NCBI GenBank assembly: GCA_011524805.1
Contig: WTJO01000207.1
Coordinates: 1 to 12,723 of the forward strand
Source of the DNA: Alphaproteobacteria bacterium
GTDB lineage: Bacteria > Pseudomonadota > Alphaproteobacteria > Puniceispirillales > Puniceispirillaceae
Length of the DNA stretch: 12,723 nt
Reading direction: 5' to 3'
In this document: piece after piece, positions 1 to 7,450 of the stretch
Position numbering within the stretch: the stretch's first letter is position 1
Layout: each line of letters opens with the position of its first letter
Notes under the pieces: generated by a model
What the model was told of the DNA's origin: nothing
Databases searched by the model: none
What the model saw: only the letters and a program-made list of their open reading frames with translations
Translations under genes and position numbers: made by a program

Positions 1-267
1 GCCACCCTCTGCCATGGCACGATAGGCATCGGCAAATCCGTCTGGTGTTTTTACCTCGCCATTATCCAGCCTCACAGCAGATACTGTATCCGAGACATGA
101 TTAAGTGGTGCAATCACCTCAGAAGCCAGCTTGCCAGCCTCTTCAATAACAGCCTCGGCAAGGTCAAGTGATAGGTGGGAAAAGGCATTTTGTGACACAA
201 CCTCATCAAATCCGGCGAGATATGTAAGGCCAAAACGGAAATCATCTATCGGCGGTTGATAACTCAT
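1..267 (-). CDS. acyl-CoA dehydrogenase, N-terminal fragment (cut by window edge)
   Basis: The first 89 codons of a minus-strand gene are visible; the rest lies beyond base 1. Translation begins MSYQPPIDDFRFGL and continues through AEAVIEEAGKLASEVIAPLN to PDGFADAYRAMAEGG. This is the usual N-terminal layout of the long (about 590-600 residue) acyl-CoA dehydrogenases that include DmdC (3-methylmercaptopropionyl-CoA dehydrogenase) and related fatty acyl-CoA enzymes. The family is a cytoplasmic FAD enzyme that makes the alpha,beta-double bond in acyl-CoA. The start ATG at 267-265 is preceded by GAAGGGGA, a good ribosome site. The FAD-binding and catalytic parts lie outside the window, so the substrate cannot be told. 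It is divergent from the KDG kinase across a 263-nt gap. Confidence 0.8.
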   Translation of the reverse strand, partial: MSYQPPIDDFRFGLTYLAGFDEVVSQNAFSHLSLDLAEAVIEEAGKLASEVIAPLNHVSDTVSAVRLDNGEVKTPDGFADAYRAMAEGG

Positions 268-530
268 CTAAATATCCCCTTCAGAAGGTTACAGTCATGT
301 CGGCTCTGACGCCAGATGCGCCTGAGGCAATGCAGCAGACCAGATATATAATACTGACCTTTTTTGCAAAAAACCAGATGCAAGCACCAGATTGGCGATA
401 CCGTGCAAAAAGGTGTGACACATAACCTGTTCATTATATATCTATGCAATATAGCCCAAACTGCGCTAATGTCTGGCCAGAACAAGATGATATGACCTAA
501 TTTTGCACCTGTTGGAAATCTATATTGGCC
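268..530. promoter_or_regulatory. divergent intergenic region with palindrome and half-sites, upstream of KDG kinase
   Basis: This gap separates two divergent genes and should hold promoters for both. A perfect 14-bp palindrome TTTTTTGCAAAAAA lies at 360-373. Its half-site recurs as TGCAAAAA at 404-411 and inverted as TTTTGCAC at 501-508. An exact TATAAT reads on plus at 347-352 and another on minus (ATTATA) at 433-438, but neither has a convincing -35 box at normal spacing. The palindrome with repeated half-sites suggests an operator for a dimeric repressor or activator; this is inference. No long ORF with a ribosome site is seen here. Confidence 0.4.
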
Positions 531-1442
531 ATGACAGCACAAACTTCTGATACAGCCCGGCTAAAGCTGTTATGTATTGGTGAGGCCATGGCTGAATTAA
601 GACGTGATACGCAAGGCGGCTTTGATGTCAGCTTTGCAGGTGACTGTTTTAATACGGCTATCTATGCTGCGCGTCTGTTTAATGCACCCAAAGCAGTTGG
701 TTTTGCCTCACTTATCGGGCATGACCCGTTATCTTCAGGCCTATTTGAACTGGCCACGGCCGAGGGGCTGTATACAGGCTGTCTTGAACGTCATCAGAAC
801 AAGAATATCGGCGTTTATGCCGTGGCAACAGACCCGCAAGGCGAGCGCAGCTTTCATTACTGGCGTAACCAGTCTGCCGCCCGCCATATAGGTGAAGATG
901 CAGGCTTTCTTGACCGCCTGCCCCGGGCGGAGATCATCTATATCTCGGCCATTACCATGGCAATTCTGGGCAGTGCCGGCAGACAGACCATCATCCGCTT
1001 TCTTCAGACACGCCAGAAAGAAGGATGCCTAATTGCCTTTGACAGCAATTACCGGCCGTCATTGTGGGAATCAGCTGATATGGCCAGAGACATTATTGCC
1101 GAGATGTGGTCACTGGCAGATATAGCTCTGCCCTCAATTGATGATGAACAGGCCATATGGGGCGAGACAAAAGAGCAGGTTATTGCGCGTTTTTCGCAGA
1201 AGAACTGGCATGCCTGTGCTATTAAACAGGCTGAGAACGGGCCGCACAGTTTTGTGCTGGCTCAGCAAGTCCGCTATCCTCGGGCAGCTAAGGTTGTTGA
1301 TACAACCGCCGCAGGGGATAGTTTTAATGCCGGCTATCTTCATGCTGTGCTGACCGACTTACCAGAGGCAGAACGGCTTATGGCAGGGCATAATCTGGCG
1401 GCAGAGGTTATCGGGGTGCGTGGCGCGATTATGCCAAGATAA
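531..1442 (+). CDS. kdgK: 2-keto-3-deoxygluconate kinase (PfkB/ribokinase family)
   Basis: Cytoplasmic ATP-dependent kinase of 303 residues that would phosphorylate 2-keto-3-deoxygluconate (or a close 2-keto-3-deoxy sugar acid) to the 6-phosphate for Entner-Doudoroff-type cleavage. Visible motifs are the N-terminal LLCIGEAMAEL strand (about 13-23), a PfkB-1-like AGDCFNTAIYAARL (36-49), the substrate-pocket segment SFHYWRNQSAAR (107-118), FDSNYRPSLW (170-179) and the PfkB-2 signature DTTAAGDSFNAGYL (257-270) with catalytic base D263. YWR..SAAR and NYRP.LW are features of KDG kinases rather than ribokinases. Start choice is uncertain: GGA at 514-516 sits 8 nt before a TTG at 525 and 14 nt before ATG 531; ATG is used here. 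No cognate aldolase is in the window. Its stop abuts the stop of the opposing desaturase-family gene. Confidence 0.88.
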   Translation: MTAQTSDTARLKLLCIGEAMAELRRDTQGGFDVSFAGDCFNTAIYAARLFNAPKAVGFASLIGHDPLSSGLFELATAEGLYTGCLERHQNKNIGVYAVATDPQGERSFHYWRNQSAARHIGEDAGFLDRLPRAEIIYISAITMAILGSAGRQTIIRFLQTRQKEGCLIAFDSNYRPSLWESADMARDIIAEMWSLADIALPSIDDEQAIWGETKEQVIARFSQKNWHACAIKQAENGPHSFVLAQQVRYPRAAKVVDTTAAGDSFNAGYLHAVLTDLPEAERLMAGHNLAAEVIGVRGAIMPR

Positions 1443-2432
1443 TCATTTCGCCAGTTTTGTCTGTGGTCTGATTTGTTTTGTACCTTCTTCTGTACCATCA
1501 TGAAATGAGCCTGCCCAATCATCACATCCCACCTCCGAAGTGCCATAATTACATTCATAAAACCGGTGATGAAGCTGATGGAAAAAATCACCCATCCGCA
1601 TCACCCGTGTCTTGCCAATCACCAGCCCTTCATAGCCTGAATGTGATGTTACCGCTCCGAGAATAGACAGATATTGCGAAAAGATAACATGCACAGGATT
1701 ACAGGCAATAACTGCATAGATAAATGCCCCCGACATCCAGATCACATGTTCAAGCGGATGCATCGCGTTACCGGACCATGGCCCTACAGACACATTACGG
1801 TGATGGACATGATGAGCCAGCCGGTACAGCGGCGGCCAGTGAAGCGCCCGATGAATAAGATAGAACCACAGGCTGTTCCACCAGGGCACAATCACAAATA
1901 ACGCTACAAACCAGACAGGGTTGGCAGAAAAGCTGATGGTGGTTGCTATGCCATGGGCATGAAGCGCAAACAGGCTGGCCTCAATCGCTGTCCAGATGCT
2001 GACGCCGCTTGCCAGCGTCCAGAAAATATTATCTTTAACCTGATTGCCAAAGGTAAAGCGCGCTGCATCCCGATTTGCCATGCCTCTGTCGAATTTCAAC
2101 TGCTTTGATTGCAGGCTGTAGCGATATAGATACAGATGAAGCCCGCCTGCCAATATTGTCATCAGAGATAGATTTTTAAGATAGAGGGTTGCTATCCAGC
2201 CTATACCCCCTGCTCTAATTGTCTGTGCATCTGGCACAATAAACATCCAGCTTGCCCATGCCAGTACAAAAAATATCAGCCGTTCTGTCAGGGGCAACCA
2301 TGATCTGGCAAACCAGCCTGCGATCGCCTCTGGCTGCGGTGGCCACTGGAAATAGGGTGACACAGATAGCGGCACAGAGGGTCTGAAATGCCACATCCTG
2401 TCCTGTTTTATGTTTACGCTATCATCACTCAT
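1443..2432 (-). CDS. sterol desaturase / fatty acid hydroxylase family membrane protein
   Basis: A 329-residue integral membrane protein of the non-haem di-iron hydroxylase superfamily, which oxidises or desaturates lipids, sterols or carotenoids in the membrane. The histidine boxes are all present: HRALH at 194-198, HHVHH at 207-211, further His at 225, 229 and 264, and HQLHH at 285-289, followed by FYECNYG. Hydrophobic segments lie near 52-67, 76-103, 137-160, 172-193 and 233-260. ATG at 2432 has only a weak ribosome site. An in-frame ATG at codon 13 is preceded by CAGGACAGG and begins at the more typical MWHFRPSVPLSVSP, so the true protein may be 317 residues. It lies 49 nt downstream of the GMC gene and is probably co-transcribed. 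The exact substrate cannot be read from the sequence. Confidence 0.85.
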   Translation of the reverse strand: MSDDSVNIKQDRMWHFRPSVPLSVSPYFQWPPQPEAIAGWFARSWLPLTERLIFFVLAWASWMFIVPDAQTIRAGGIGWIATLYLKNLSLMTILAGGLHLYLYRYSLQSKQLKFDRGMANRDAARFTFGNQVKDNIFWTLASGVSIWTAIEASLFALHAHGIATTISFSANPVWFVALFVIVPWWNSLWFYLIHRALHWPPLYRLAHHVHHRNVSVGPWSGNAMHPLEHVIWMSGAFIYAVIACNPVHVIFSQYLSILGAVTSHSGYEGLVIGKTRVMRMGDFFHQLHHRFYECNYGTSEVGCDDWAGSFHDGTEEGTKQIRPQTKLAK

Positions 2433-2481
2433 TATGCGCTCATCATGCCTGCAAACCAGCCATCAGGCCAGCCTTATTATG

Positions 2482-4116
2482 CTAGAATTCCATTCTTGGA
2501 AGTGATGTCCCCCGCACCAGATCAGCGCCTTTTTCGCCTATCATCAAAGCGCCTGCATTCAGATTTGAACTTAGCATGGTCGGCATGATAGAGGCATCAA
2601 TCACCCGCAGCCCCTCAAGACCATGGACTTTTAGCTGGTTATCTACCACCGTGCTCGGGTCTGTATCTGGCCCCATCCGGCAGGTGCCCATCAGATGATA
2701 GGTCGAGGTGCCTCTCTCACGGGCAATCTGCAATAGCTCGTCATCATTCTGGCCCTTTTCGATACCCGGATAAACCTCATGATCAAAATAGGGGGCAATC
2801 GCATCAGAATGCATGATACTGCGTGCCAGTTTCATGCCGGCAATACATATCTGCCTGTCCTGTTCAGCATCCAGATAATTTGGATTTATTTCAGGCTTGT
2901 CAAACGCATCGGCAGATCGCATCTTCACCCAGCCCAGACTTTCAGGGCGCTGTTGCCATGCCGCCACAGTAAAACCGGGCTCTTCATCAAGCTGCGACTG
3001 CACCCCTTCTTTATAGCTGGCAGGCGAGAAGGTCATCTGCAGATCATGATTGCGCACCCGCTCGTCAGAATGCCAGAAACAATAGACATTGGTAGGACCA
3101 AGCGAGACTATTGACTCACCCCCCAGAAGATATTTGCCAATTTCGCCAGCTAGACGAAGCCCGCGGGATTTCTCGTTAATGGTGCCAATGTTTTTTGCAC
3201 GGGCAGTCAGACGTGGCGCAAAATGATCTCTTAAATTCGCGCCAACACCGGGCAGATGATGCACTGTCTCAATGCCATGGCTGGCCAGCATGTCGCTATC
3301 CCCCACCCCTGAAAGCTGGAGCAGATGAGGCGAATTTATCACACCGCCAGACAGAATAACTTCACGCCCTGCCCGCACCGAATGCACTTTGCCATTACGC
3401 CCGCCTTTGCTATAACGCACCCCGACAGCCTTCTTGCCGTCAAACTCAATATTAGTGACATGGGCAGAAGTGATGATATGCAGATTTTTGCGATGTTTTA
3501 CAGGGTTCAGGAACGCCCGCGCAGAGCTGATTCGCCGACGCCTCTGCGATGAGCGCTGAACATAGGAAACACCTTCCTGTGTCCGCCCGTTATAATCCGA
3601 ATTGAGCGGTATGCCACGATCAAGACATGCCTGAATAAAGGCATCACAAAGCGGATGCCGCCAGCTCAGATCATGAATTTCCATCTCGCCAGAGAGGCCG
3701 CGATAGCCATCATCCTGTGCGCCTATTTTGGTTTCATATCGCATGAAATAGGGCAGCACATCAGCATATGACCAGCCCTGATTGCCCTTTTGTGCCCAGA
3801 TATCGAAATCTGTTGGCTGGCCGCGATTAAAAACAAGCCCGTTAATCGAGCTTGACCCGCCAAGCACCCTGCCGCGCGGAATCGCCATTGACCTGCCTGC
3901 CGTACCCCAGCTGCCATCGCCATCATACAGCCAGTTCACAGACGGCTTGGTCAGCAAATACATAAAGCCTGCCGGAATATGGATAAGCGGATGATAATCA
4001 GGCGGACCTGCTTCCAGCAACAGAATCTTATGCGCCGGATTTTCAGATAATCTGTTTGCCAGAACACAGCCCGCAGACCCGGCACCCACGATTATATAGT
4101 CATAATGACCCGACAT
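2482..4116 (-). CDS. GMC family FAD-dependent alcohol/choline dehydrogenase
   Basis: A complete 544-residue cytoplasmic flavoprotein of the glucose-methanol-choline oxidoreductase family, which oxidises alcohols to aldehydes. Visible features are the Rossmann FAD motif GAGSAG (11-16), ribose-binding E35 in ILLLEAG, GMC signature 1 around RGRVLGGSSSINGLVFNRG (81-99), signature 2 around LSGGVINSPHLLQLSG (255-270), and the C-terminal YHLMGTCRMG with the expected active-site His474. SSNLNAG supplies Asn520 at the second active-site position. No signal peptide is seen. The length and layout match AlkJ/BetA-like bacterial members, but choline specificity is not shown and no betaine genes of certain identity adjoin it. 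The start at 4116 has AGGG 8 nt upstream. It is first in a two-gene minus-strand unit with the sterol-desaturase family gene and divergent from the ketopantoate-reductase-like gene. Confidence 0.9.
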   Translation of the reverse strand: MSGHYDYIIVGAGSAGCVLANRLSENPAHKILLLEAGPPDYHPLIHIPAGFMYLLTKPSVNWLYDGDGSWGTAGRSMAIPRGRVLGGSSSINGLVFNRGQPTDFDIWAQKGNQGWSYADVLPYFMRYETKIGAQDDGYRGLSGEMEIHDLSWRHPLCDAFIQACLDRGIPLNSDYNGRTQEGVSYVQRSSQRRRRISSARAFLNPVKHRKNLHIITSAHVTNIEFDGKKAVGVRYSKGGRNGKVHSVRAGREVILSGGVINSPHLLQLSGVGDSDMLASHGIETVHHLPGVGANLRDHFAPRLTARAKNIGTINEKSRGLRLAGEIGKYLLGGESIVSLGPTNVYCFWHSDERVRNHDLQMTFSPASYKEGVQSQLDEEPGFTVAAWQQRPESLGWVKMRSADAFDKPEINPNYLDAEQDRQICIAGMKLARSIMHSDAIAPYFDHEVYPGIEKGQNDDELLQIARERGTSTYHLMGTCRMGPDTDPSTVVDNQLKVHGLEGLRVIDASIMPTMLSSNLNAGALMIGEKGADLVRGTSLPRMEF

Positions 4117-4288
4117 AAATTCTGCCCTGCACTGATCTCTCCGACATCCAGAATAACCCTAAAACCAGAACTGTCACCAAAAAATTCTGTTCTTTTTCCG
4201 AAAAATTATAGATGATATTTCTGATGGAAAAATATATCCTGAACAGGCGCAATCCTGTCATGCAGACAGGATATAAAAGGGGAATTTG
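4117..4288. promoter_or_regulatory. divergent promoter region between GMC oxidoreductase and KPR-like gene
   Basis: This 172-nt gap is AT-rich and should hold both start regions. An exact TATAAT lies on the minus strand at 4205-4210, which would give the GMC gene a leader of roughly 80-90 nt, but the -35 region is weak. On plus, TATAGA overlaps the same bases. An inverted repeat TTTTTCC (4193-4199) / GGAAAAA (4226-4232) flanks this box, and CCTGAACAGG sits at 4238-4247. These look like operator-type symmetry around a shared promoter; the roles are inferred. Confidence 0.35.
4252..4272 (+). promoter_or_regulatory. perfect 8-bp hairpin just upstream of the KPR-like ribosome site
   Basis: ATCCTGTC (4252-4259) and GACAGGAT (4265-4272) are exact reverse complements separated by ATGCA. 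The stem ends 4 nt before the AAGGGG ribosome site (4277-4282) of the following gene. It could be a DNA operator overlapping the transcription start or an RNA hairpin modulating translation. A related ATATCCTG lies at 4234-4241. Confidence 0.45.
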
Positions 4289-5212
4289 ATGAATAATATT
4301 GCGATTATCGGTGCCGGTGCAATGGGGTCTGTCTATGCAGCATTAATGGCTGATAGCGGGCTAAATGTGTTTGCGATTGACAGATGGGCAGAGCATATAG
4401 AGGCAATTAATGCATCAGGGCTCAGACTGGAAGGCGCAAGCGGCGACAGAACCGTAACCAGCATTACCGCCGCCACATCGCTTGACGATATCGCGCCGTG
4501 CGATCTGTATATAATCGCAACAAAGGCAGACGGGGTAGCAGATGCGGCCAAACTGGTATCCACACATATGCGGGATGACTCGCTGGTGCTGACCATCCAG
4601 AACGGGCTTGGCGCCGGCGAGCGGATTGCCCAGCATATGGATACAGGCAATGTGCTACTAGGTGTTGCCGAAGGCTTTGGCGCCTCCATGAAAGGCGCAG
4701 GCCATGCCCATCATAATAATATGAAGCAAATCAGAATTGGCGAGATGAATGGCGGCGAGACCGAACGCCTTGATGCGCTGGTCGCGCTGTGGCGCAATGC
4801 CGGATTTAATGCCAATGGCTTTGGTGATATTCACCAGCTTATCTGGGAGAAATTCCTGTGTAACGTATTTCTGAGCGCGCCATGCACCGTGTTTGAATGC
4901 CAGATTAAGGGGATTCTGGATAATCCTGAAAATCTGGAGGTGGCGCTGGGCTGTATGCGTGAAGCCTATCTCGCCGGCAAGGCAAAAGGCATTAATTTCT
5001 CATTTGACGATCCTGATGCCTATGCGATTTCCTTTGCCTCAGCCATGCCCGAAGCCAACCCGTCCATGCGGCTAGACCATCTGGCACAGCGCAAATCCGA
5101 GATTGACGCGATTAACGGCATGGTGCCAGTAGTCTGCGCCGAAGAAGGGCTGTCTGCCCCCTATAACCAGACGCTGGCGGCGATTGTCAGACACAAAGAA
5201 GCCAGATTCTAG
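4289..5212 (+). CDS. ketopantoate reductase family (2-dehydropantoate 2-reductase-like) dehydrogenase
   Basis: A 307-residue cytoplasmic NAD(P)H-dependent reductase of the PanE/ApbA fold. PanE reduces 2-dehydropantoate to pantoate in coenzyme A synthesis. The dinucleotide motif GAGAMGS is at 8-14, the QNGLG segment gives N105, IWEKFLCN gives catalytic K188 and N192, and PSM...SEIDAINGMV gives S259 and the substrate-binding E271, so the active site is complete. D31 closes the second strand (FAIDR), where E. coli PanE has Arg; this suggests NADH preference and possibly a catabolic paralogue rather than the biosynthetic enzyme, so no symbol is given. The start is ATG 4289 with AAGGGG 6 nt upstream; an in-frame TTG directly precedes it but fits less well. 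It is a single gene on plus, convergent with the aldehyde dehydrogenase 11 nt away. Confidence 0.82.
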   Translation: MNNIAIIGAGAMGSVYAALMADSGLNVFAIDRWAEHIEAINASGLRLEGASGDRTVTSITAATSLDDIAPCDLYIIATKADGVADAAKLVSTHMRDDSLVLTIQNGLGAGERIAQHMDTGNVLLGVAEGFGASMKGAGHAHHNNMKQIRIGEMNGGETERLDALVALWRNAGFNANGFGDIHQLIWEKFLCNVFLSAPCTVFECQIKGILDNPENLEVALGCMREAYLAGKAKGINFSFDDPDAYAISFASAMPEANPSMRLDHLAQRKSEIDAINGMVPVVCAEEGLSAPYNQTLAAIVRHKEARF

Positions 5213-5213
5213 G

Positions 5214-5248
5214 CGCCAGCCCGTTACTTCATGATAAAGGGGTTGGCG
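5214..5248 (+). terminator. possible weak stem-loop terminator after the KPR-like gene
   Basis: CGCCAGCCC (5214-5222) can pair with GGGTTGGCG (5240-5248) with one G-U in the plus-strand RNA. That gives a 9-bp stem with a 17-nt loop, starting 1 nt after the stop codon and followed by GCGCTTGTTTC. There is no clean T tract and half of it lies in the opposing gene's 3' end, so the call is tentative. Confidence 0.25.
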
Positions 5249-6702
5249 GCGCTTGTTTCGGTGGCTATCCAGACAGCCTTTTGTTGCAGATAGGCCATGA
5301 TTGCCTGCTGGCCATTCTCACGTCCCAGCCCGCTTCGCTTATAGCCGCCAAACGGGGTCATATAGCTGACCACCCGATAGGTATTGACCCACACTGTGCC
5401 TGCCCGCAATTTTTCCGACATGCGCAGGGCGCGCCCCATATCAGAGGTCCAGACACCGGCGGCCAGCCCGAAATTAATATCATTGCCGATAGCCACCGCT
5501 TCGGCCTCATCATCAAACGGAATAACAGACAGCACAGGGCCGAACACTTCTTCTTGTGCAATCCGCATATCGTTTGACACGCCGGTAAAGATGGTTGGCT
5601 CGACAAACTGGCTGCCTTTGGCACCGGGCCCTGTATAGGCATCGCCGCCAAGCACACAGTTTGCACCTTCTGCCTTGGCGATGGCCAGATAATCCATGAC
5701 TTTCTGGAATTGCGGCGGGGTGGTGACAGGCCCGACATGGGTGTCCAGTGACATCGGATCGCCAATTTTGGCTGTCTTTGCCACCTCGATAAGACGGGCA
5801 ACAAACTCATCATGGATAGAGCGTTGCACCAGCAGGCGCGAGCCGGCAATACAGGTCTGGCCTGTAGCCGCAAAAATACCCGAAATAGCGCCCATTACCG
5901 CGGCGTCCAGATCAGCATCGTCAAACACCACATTTGGCGATTTGCCGCCAAGCTCAAGCGTCACCGGTATCAGCTTCTTTGCGGCCTGTTCATAAATTTT
6001 CTGGCCTGTCATATCAGAGCCGGTAAAGGCGATTTTTGCCACATCAGGATGGTCAATAAGCGGGCTGCCGACCTCGGCGCCATAGCCTGTAACCACATTG
6101 ACCGTGCCAGCCGGAAAGCCTGCCTCTGCTATCAGCTTCATAAATTCAACTGTAGAGGCAGAGGTAAATTCAGATGGCTTAATCACCGCCGTATTACCAG
6201 CCGCCAGTGCAGGTGCCAGCTTATAGGCCACCAGCAATAATGGCGAATTCCACGGCGTAATAAGCCCGACAACGCCATATGGCTCATAACGGGTGAAATT
6301 GAACATATTGGCTTTGTCTGTCGGAATTACCGTGCCTTCGATCTTGTCTGCCAGCCCGCCAAAATATCTATACCATTCGCCGATATAGCGTGTCTGGCTG
6401 CCCATTTCTGCCAGCAATTTGCCATTATCCTGAACCTCCAGCCTGCCCAGCATCTCGGCTTCTCTGTCGATAATATCTGCCAGCTTAACCATCAGCTTGC
6501 CACGCGCACTAGCGCCCATTGCGCCCCACTCGCCCTCAAAGGCGGCCTTGGCAGAAGCTACGGCCTTGTCAACATCTGCTGCATCGCCGCGTGCTACCTG
6601 TGCCCATACCTCGCCAGTATAGGGGTTTTCAGTATCAAAATAGGCGCCGCTTTCGGACGGCATGAATGTGCCATCTATGAAATGATCATATCTATTCACC
6701 AT
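5224..6702 (-). CDS. NAD(P)+-dependent aldehyde dehydrogenase (ALDH superfamily)
   Basis: A complete 492-residue cytoplasmic enzyme that oxidises an aldehyde to the carboxylic acid. All catalytic parts are visible: TPWNSP with N152, the KPSE cofactor segment near 175, FTGS at 227-230, ELGGKSPN with general base E250, GQTCIAGSR with nucleophile C284, EEVFGPV, and the C-terminal FGGYKRSGLGRENG. Length and motifs match the general betaine-aldehyde/aliphatic ALDH group; the substrate is not determinable. The start ATG at 6702 has AGGGAGAG upstream. It lies 102 nt downstream of the LysE-family gene on the same strand and could be the last gene of the acyl-CoA dehydrogenase/kinase unit. It could instead have its own promoter, since the gap contains an exact palindrome GCTTGCAAGC at 6783-6792. 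Confidence 0.92.
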   Translation of the reverse strand: MVNRYDHFIDGTFMPSESGAYFDTENPYTGEVWAQVARGDAADVDKAVASAKAAFEGEWGAMGASARGKLMVKLADIIDREAEMLGRLEVQDNGKLLAEMGSQTRYIGEWYRYFGGLADKIEGTVIPTDKANMFNFTRYEPYGVVGLITPWNSPLLLVAYKLAPALAAGNTAVIKPSEFTSASTVEFMKLIAEAGFPAGTVNVVTGYGAEVGSPLIDHPDVAKIAFTGSDMTGQKIYEQAAKKLIPVTLELGGKSPNVVFDDADLDAAVMGAISGIFAATGQTCIAGSRLLVQRSIHDEFVARLIEVAKTAKIGDPMSLDTHVGPVTTPPQFQKVMDYLAIAKAEGANCVLGGDAYTGPGAKGSQFVEPTIFTGVSNDMRIAQEEVFGPVLSVIPFDDEAEAVAIGNDINFGLAAGVWTSDMGRALRMSEKLRAGTVWVNTYRVVSYMTPFGGYKRSGLGRENGQQAIMAYLQQKAVWIATETSAANPFIMK

Positions 6703-6782
6703 GTCTCTCCCTGACAGTAAATCTTGTCGAACCCATCTATATAAATCTGTACTATCTATAAACTGTGCGACGACAGCTTCCA

Positions 6783-6792
6783 GCTTGCAAGC
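6783..6792. promoter_or_regulatory. 10-bp perfect palindrome between LysE-family gene and ALDH
   Basis: GCTTGCAAGC is an exact palindrome about 80 nt upstream of the aldehyde dehydrogenase start, in the only sizeable gap of the minus-strand gene run. It could be an operator for separate control of the ALDH gene. It is short enough to occur by chance. Confidence 0.2.
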
Positions 6793-6804
6793 CTTATTTA
6801 CAGC

Positions 6805-7446
6805 CTATAGCGTGACAAAAATCACCAGCCCGACAGCTATCATCACCCAGCCTGTTATCCGGTGCACCAGCCGCATGGCAGCGGCCGAGCTGATTAAAGA
6901 GGCAACCTGCTTGACCAGCAATGCCAGACAGATATTGCCAAAAAAGGGCACGCATGCCGAAATCACCGAAATTATGACAATATCTGCGAGCAGCAGCCTG
7001 TCAATCTCGAAAAAACCGGGCAGGATGCCAAGATAGAATAATATTGCCTTTGGATTGCCAATCACAACAGCCAGTCCGGCAATTATCCCCATCAACCACC
7101 TCTCTGAGCCGCTGCCAGCGGGTTTGGACGTGTTGGCTGTGCCAAGCGGCGCTGGCGTGGATATCAGCATCATCACCCCAAGCCCGACAAACATACCAAC
7201 TGTCAGATAACGAAGCCAGACCAGCACATCTAGATGAATGCTGGCAAGTGTTGTCAGGCTGAACAGCGCCAGTGCAGGCCAGATCAGATCGCCAAGTCCA
7301 ACACCGATTGCAACCGCAATACCTGCTATTAATCCATGATGCAGACAGCGCGAGACCAGCATCAACCAGACAGGCCCCGGCACTGCAAATAACACTGCCA
7401 TCGCGACACCATATAGCCCGATTTGCTGGAGAGTGAGGCTGGTCAT
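6805..7446 (-). CDS. LysE/RhtB family amino-acid or small-metabolite exporter
   Basis: A 213-residue inner-membrane protein of the LysE/RhtB export family, whose known members export lysine, threonine, homoserine or similar solutes by proton exchange. Family marks are the N-terminal VLFAVPGPVWLML (around 17-29) and the mid-protein GNPKAILFYLGILPGFF segment. About six hydrophobic segments are seen: 9-29, 38-60, 73-95, 114-132, 147-168 and 190-212. An 18-residue in-frame extension upstream (MRAGRSLRGWRAG...) is arginine-rich and overlaps the kinase gene. ATG at 7446 is preferred because the protein then begins normally, only 4 nt after the kinase stop. The ribosome site is weak (GGAAC), suggesting translational coupling. 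The exported solute is unknown. Confidence 0.83.
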   Translation of the reverse strand: MTSLTLQQIGLYGVAMAVLFAVPGPVWLMLVSRCLHHGLIAGIAVAIGVGLGDLIWPALALFSLTTLASIHLDVLVWLRYLTVGMFVGLGVMMLISTPAPLGTANTSKPAGSGSERWLMGIIAGLAVVIGNPKAILFYLGILPGFFEIDRLLLADIVIISVISACVPFFGNICLALLVKQVASLISSAAAMRLVHRITGWVMIAVGLVIFVTL

Positions 7447-7450
7447 CTGG

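Noticed and set aside
264..542. 92-codon minus-strand frame across the gap upstream of the KDG kinase
   Set aside because: No ribosome site, Cys- and Trp-rich translation with no domain, and it spans the likely divergent promoter region.
1481..1500. Direct repeat TGTACC after the KDG kinase, considered as part of a terminator
   Set aside because: The copies are direct, not inverted, so no hairpin forms, and they lie within the desaturase-family coding region.
4286..4288. TTG as start codon of the KPR-like gene
   Set aside because: The next codon is ATG at 4289, with better ribosome-site spacing and the normal family N-terminus.
5358..5873. 171-codon minus-strand frame inside the aldehyde dehydrogenase
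   Set aside because: It is an out-of-frame shadow of a gene with complete catalytic motifs; its translation is Pro/Trp/Arg-rich with no family pattern.
5812..6240. 142-codon plus-strand frame antisense to the aldehyde dehydrogenase
   Set aside because: No ribosome site or domain was seen; it is explained as the reverse shadow of the ALDH coding sequence.
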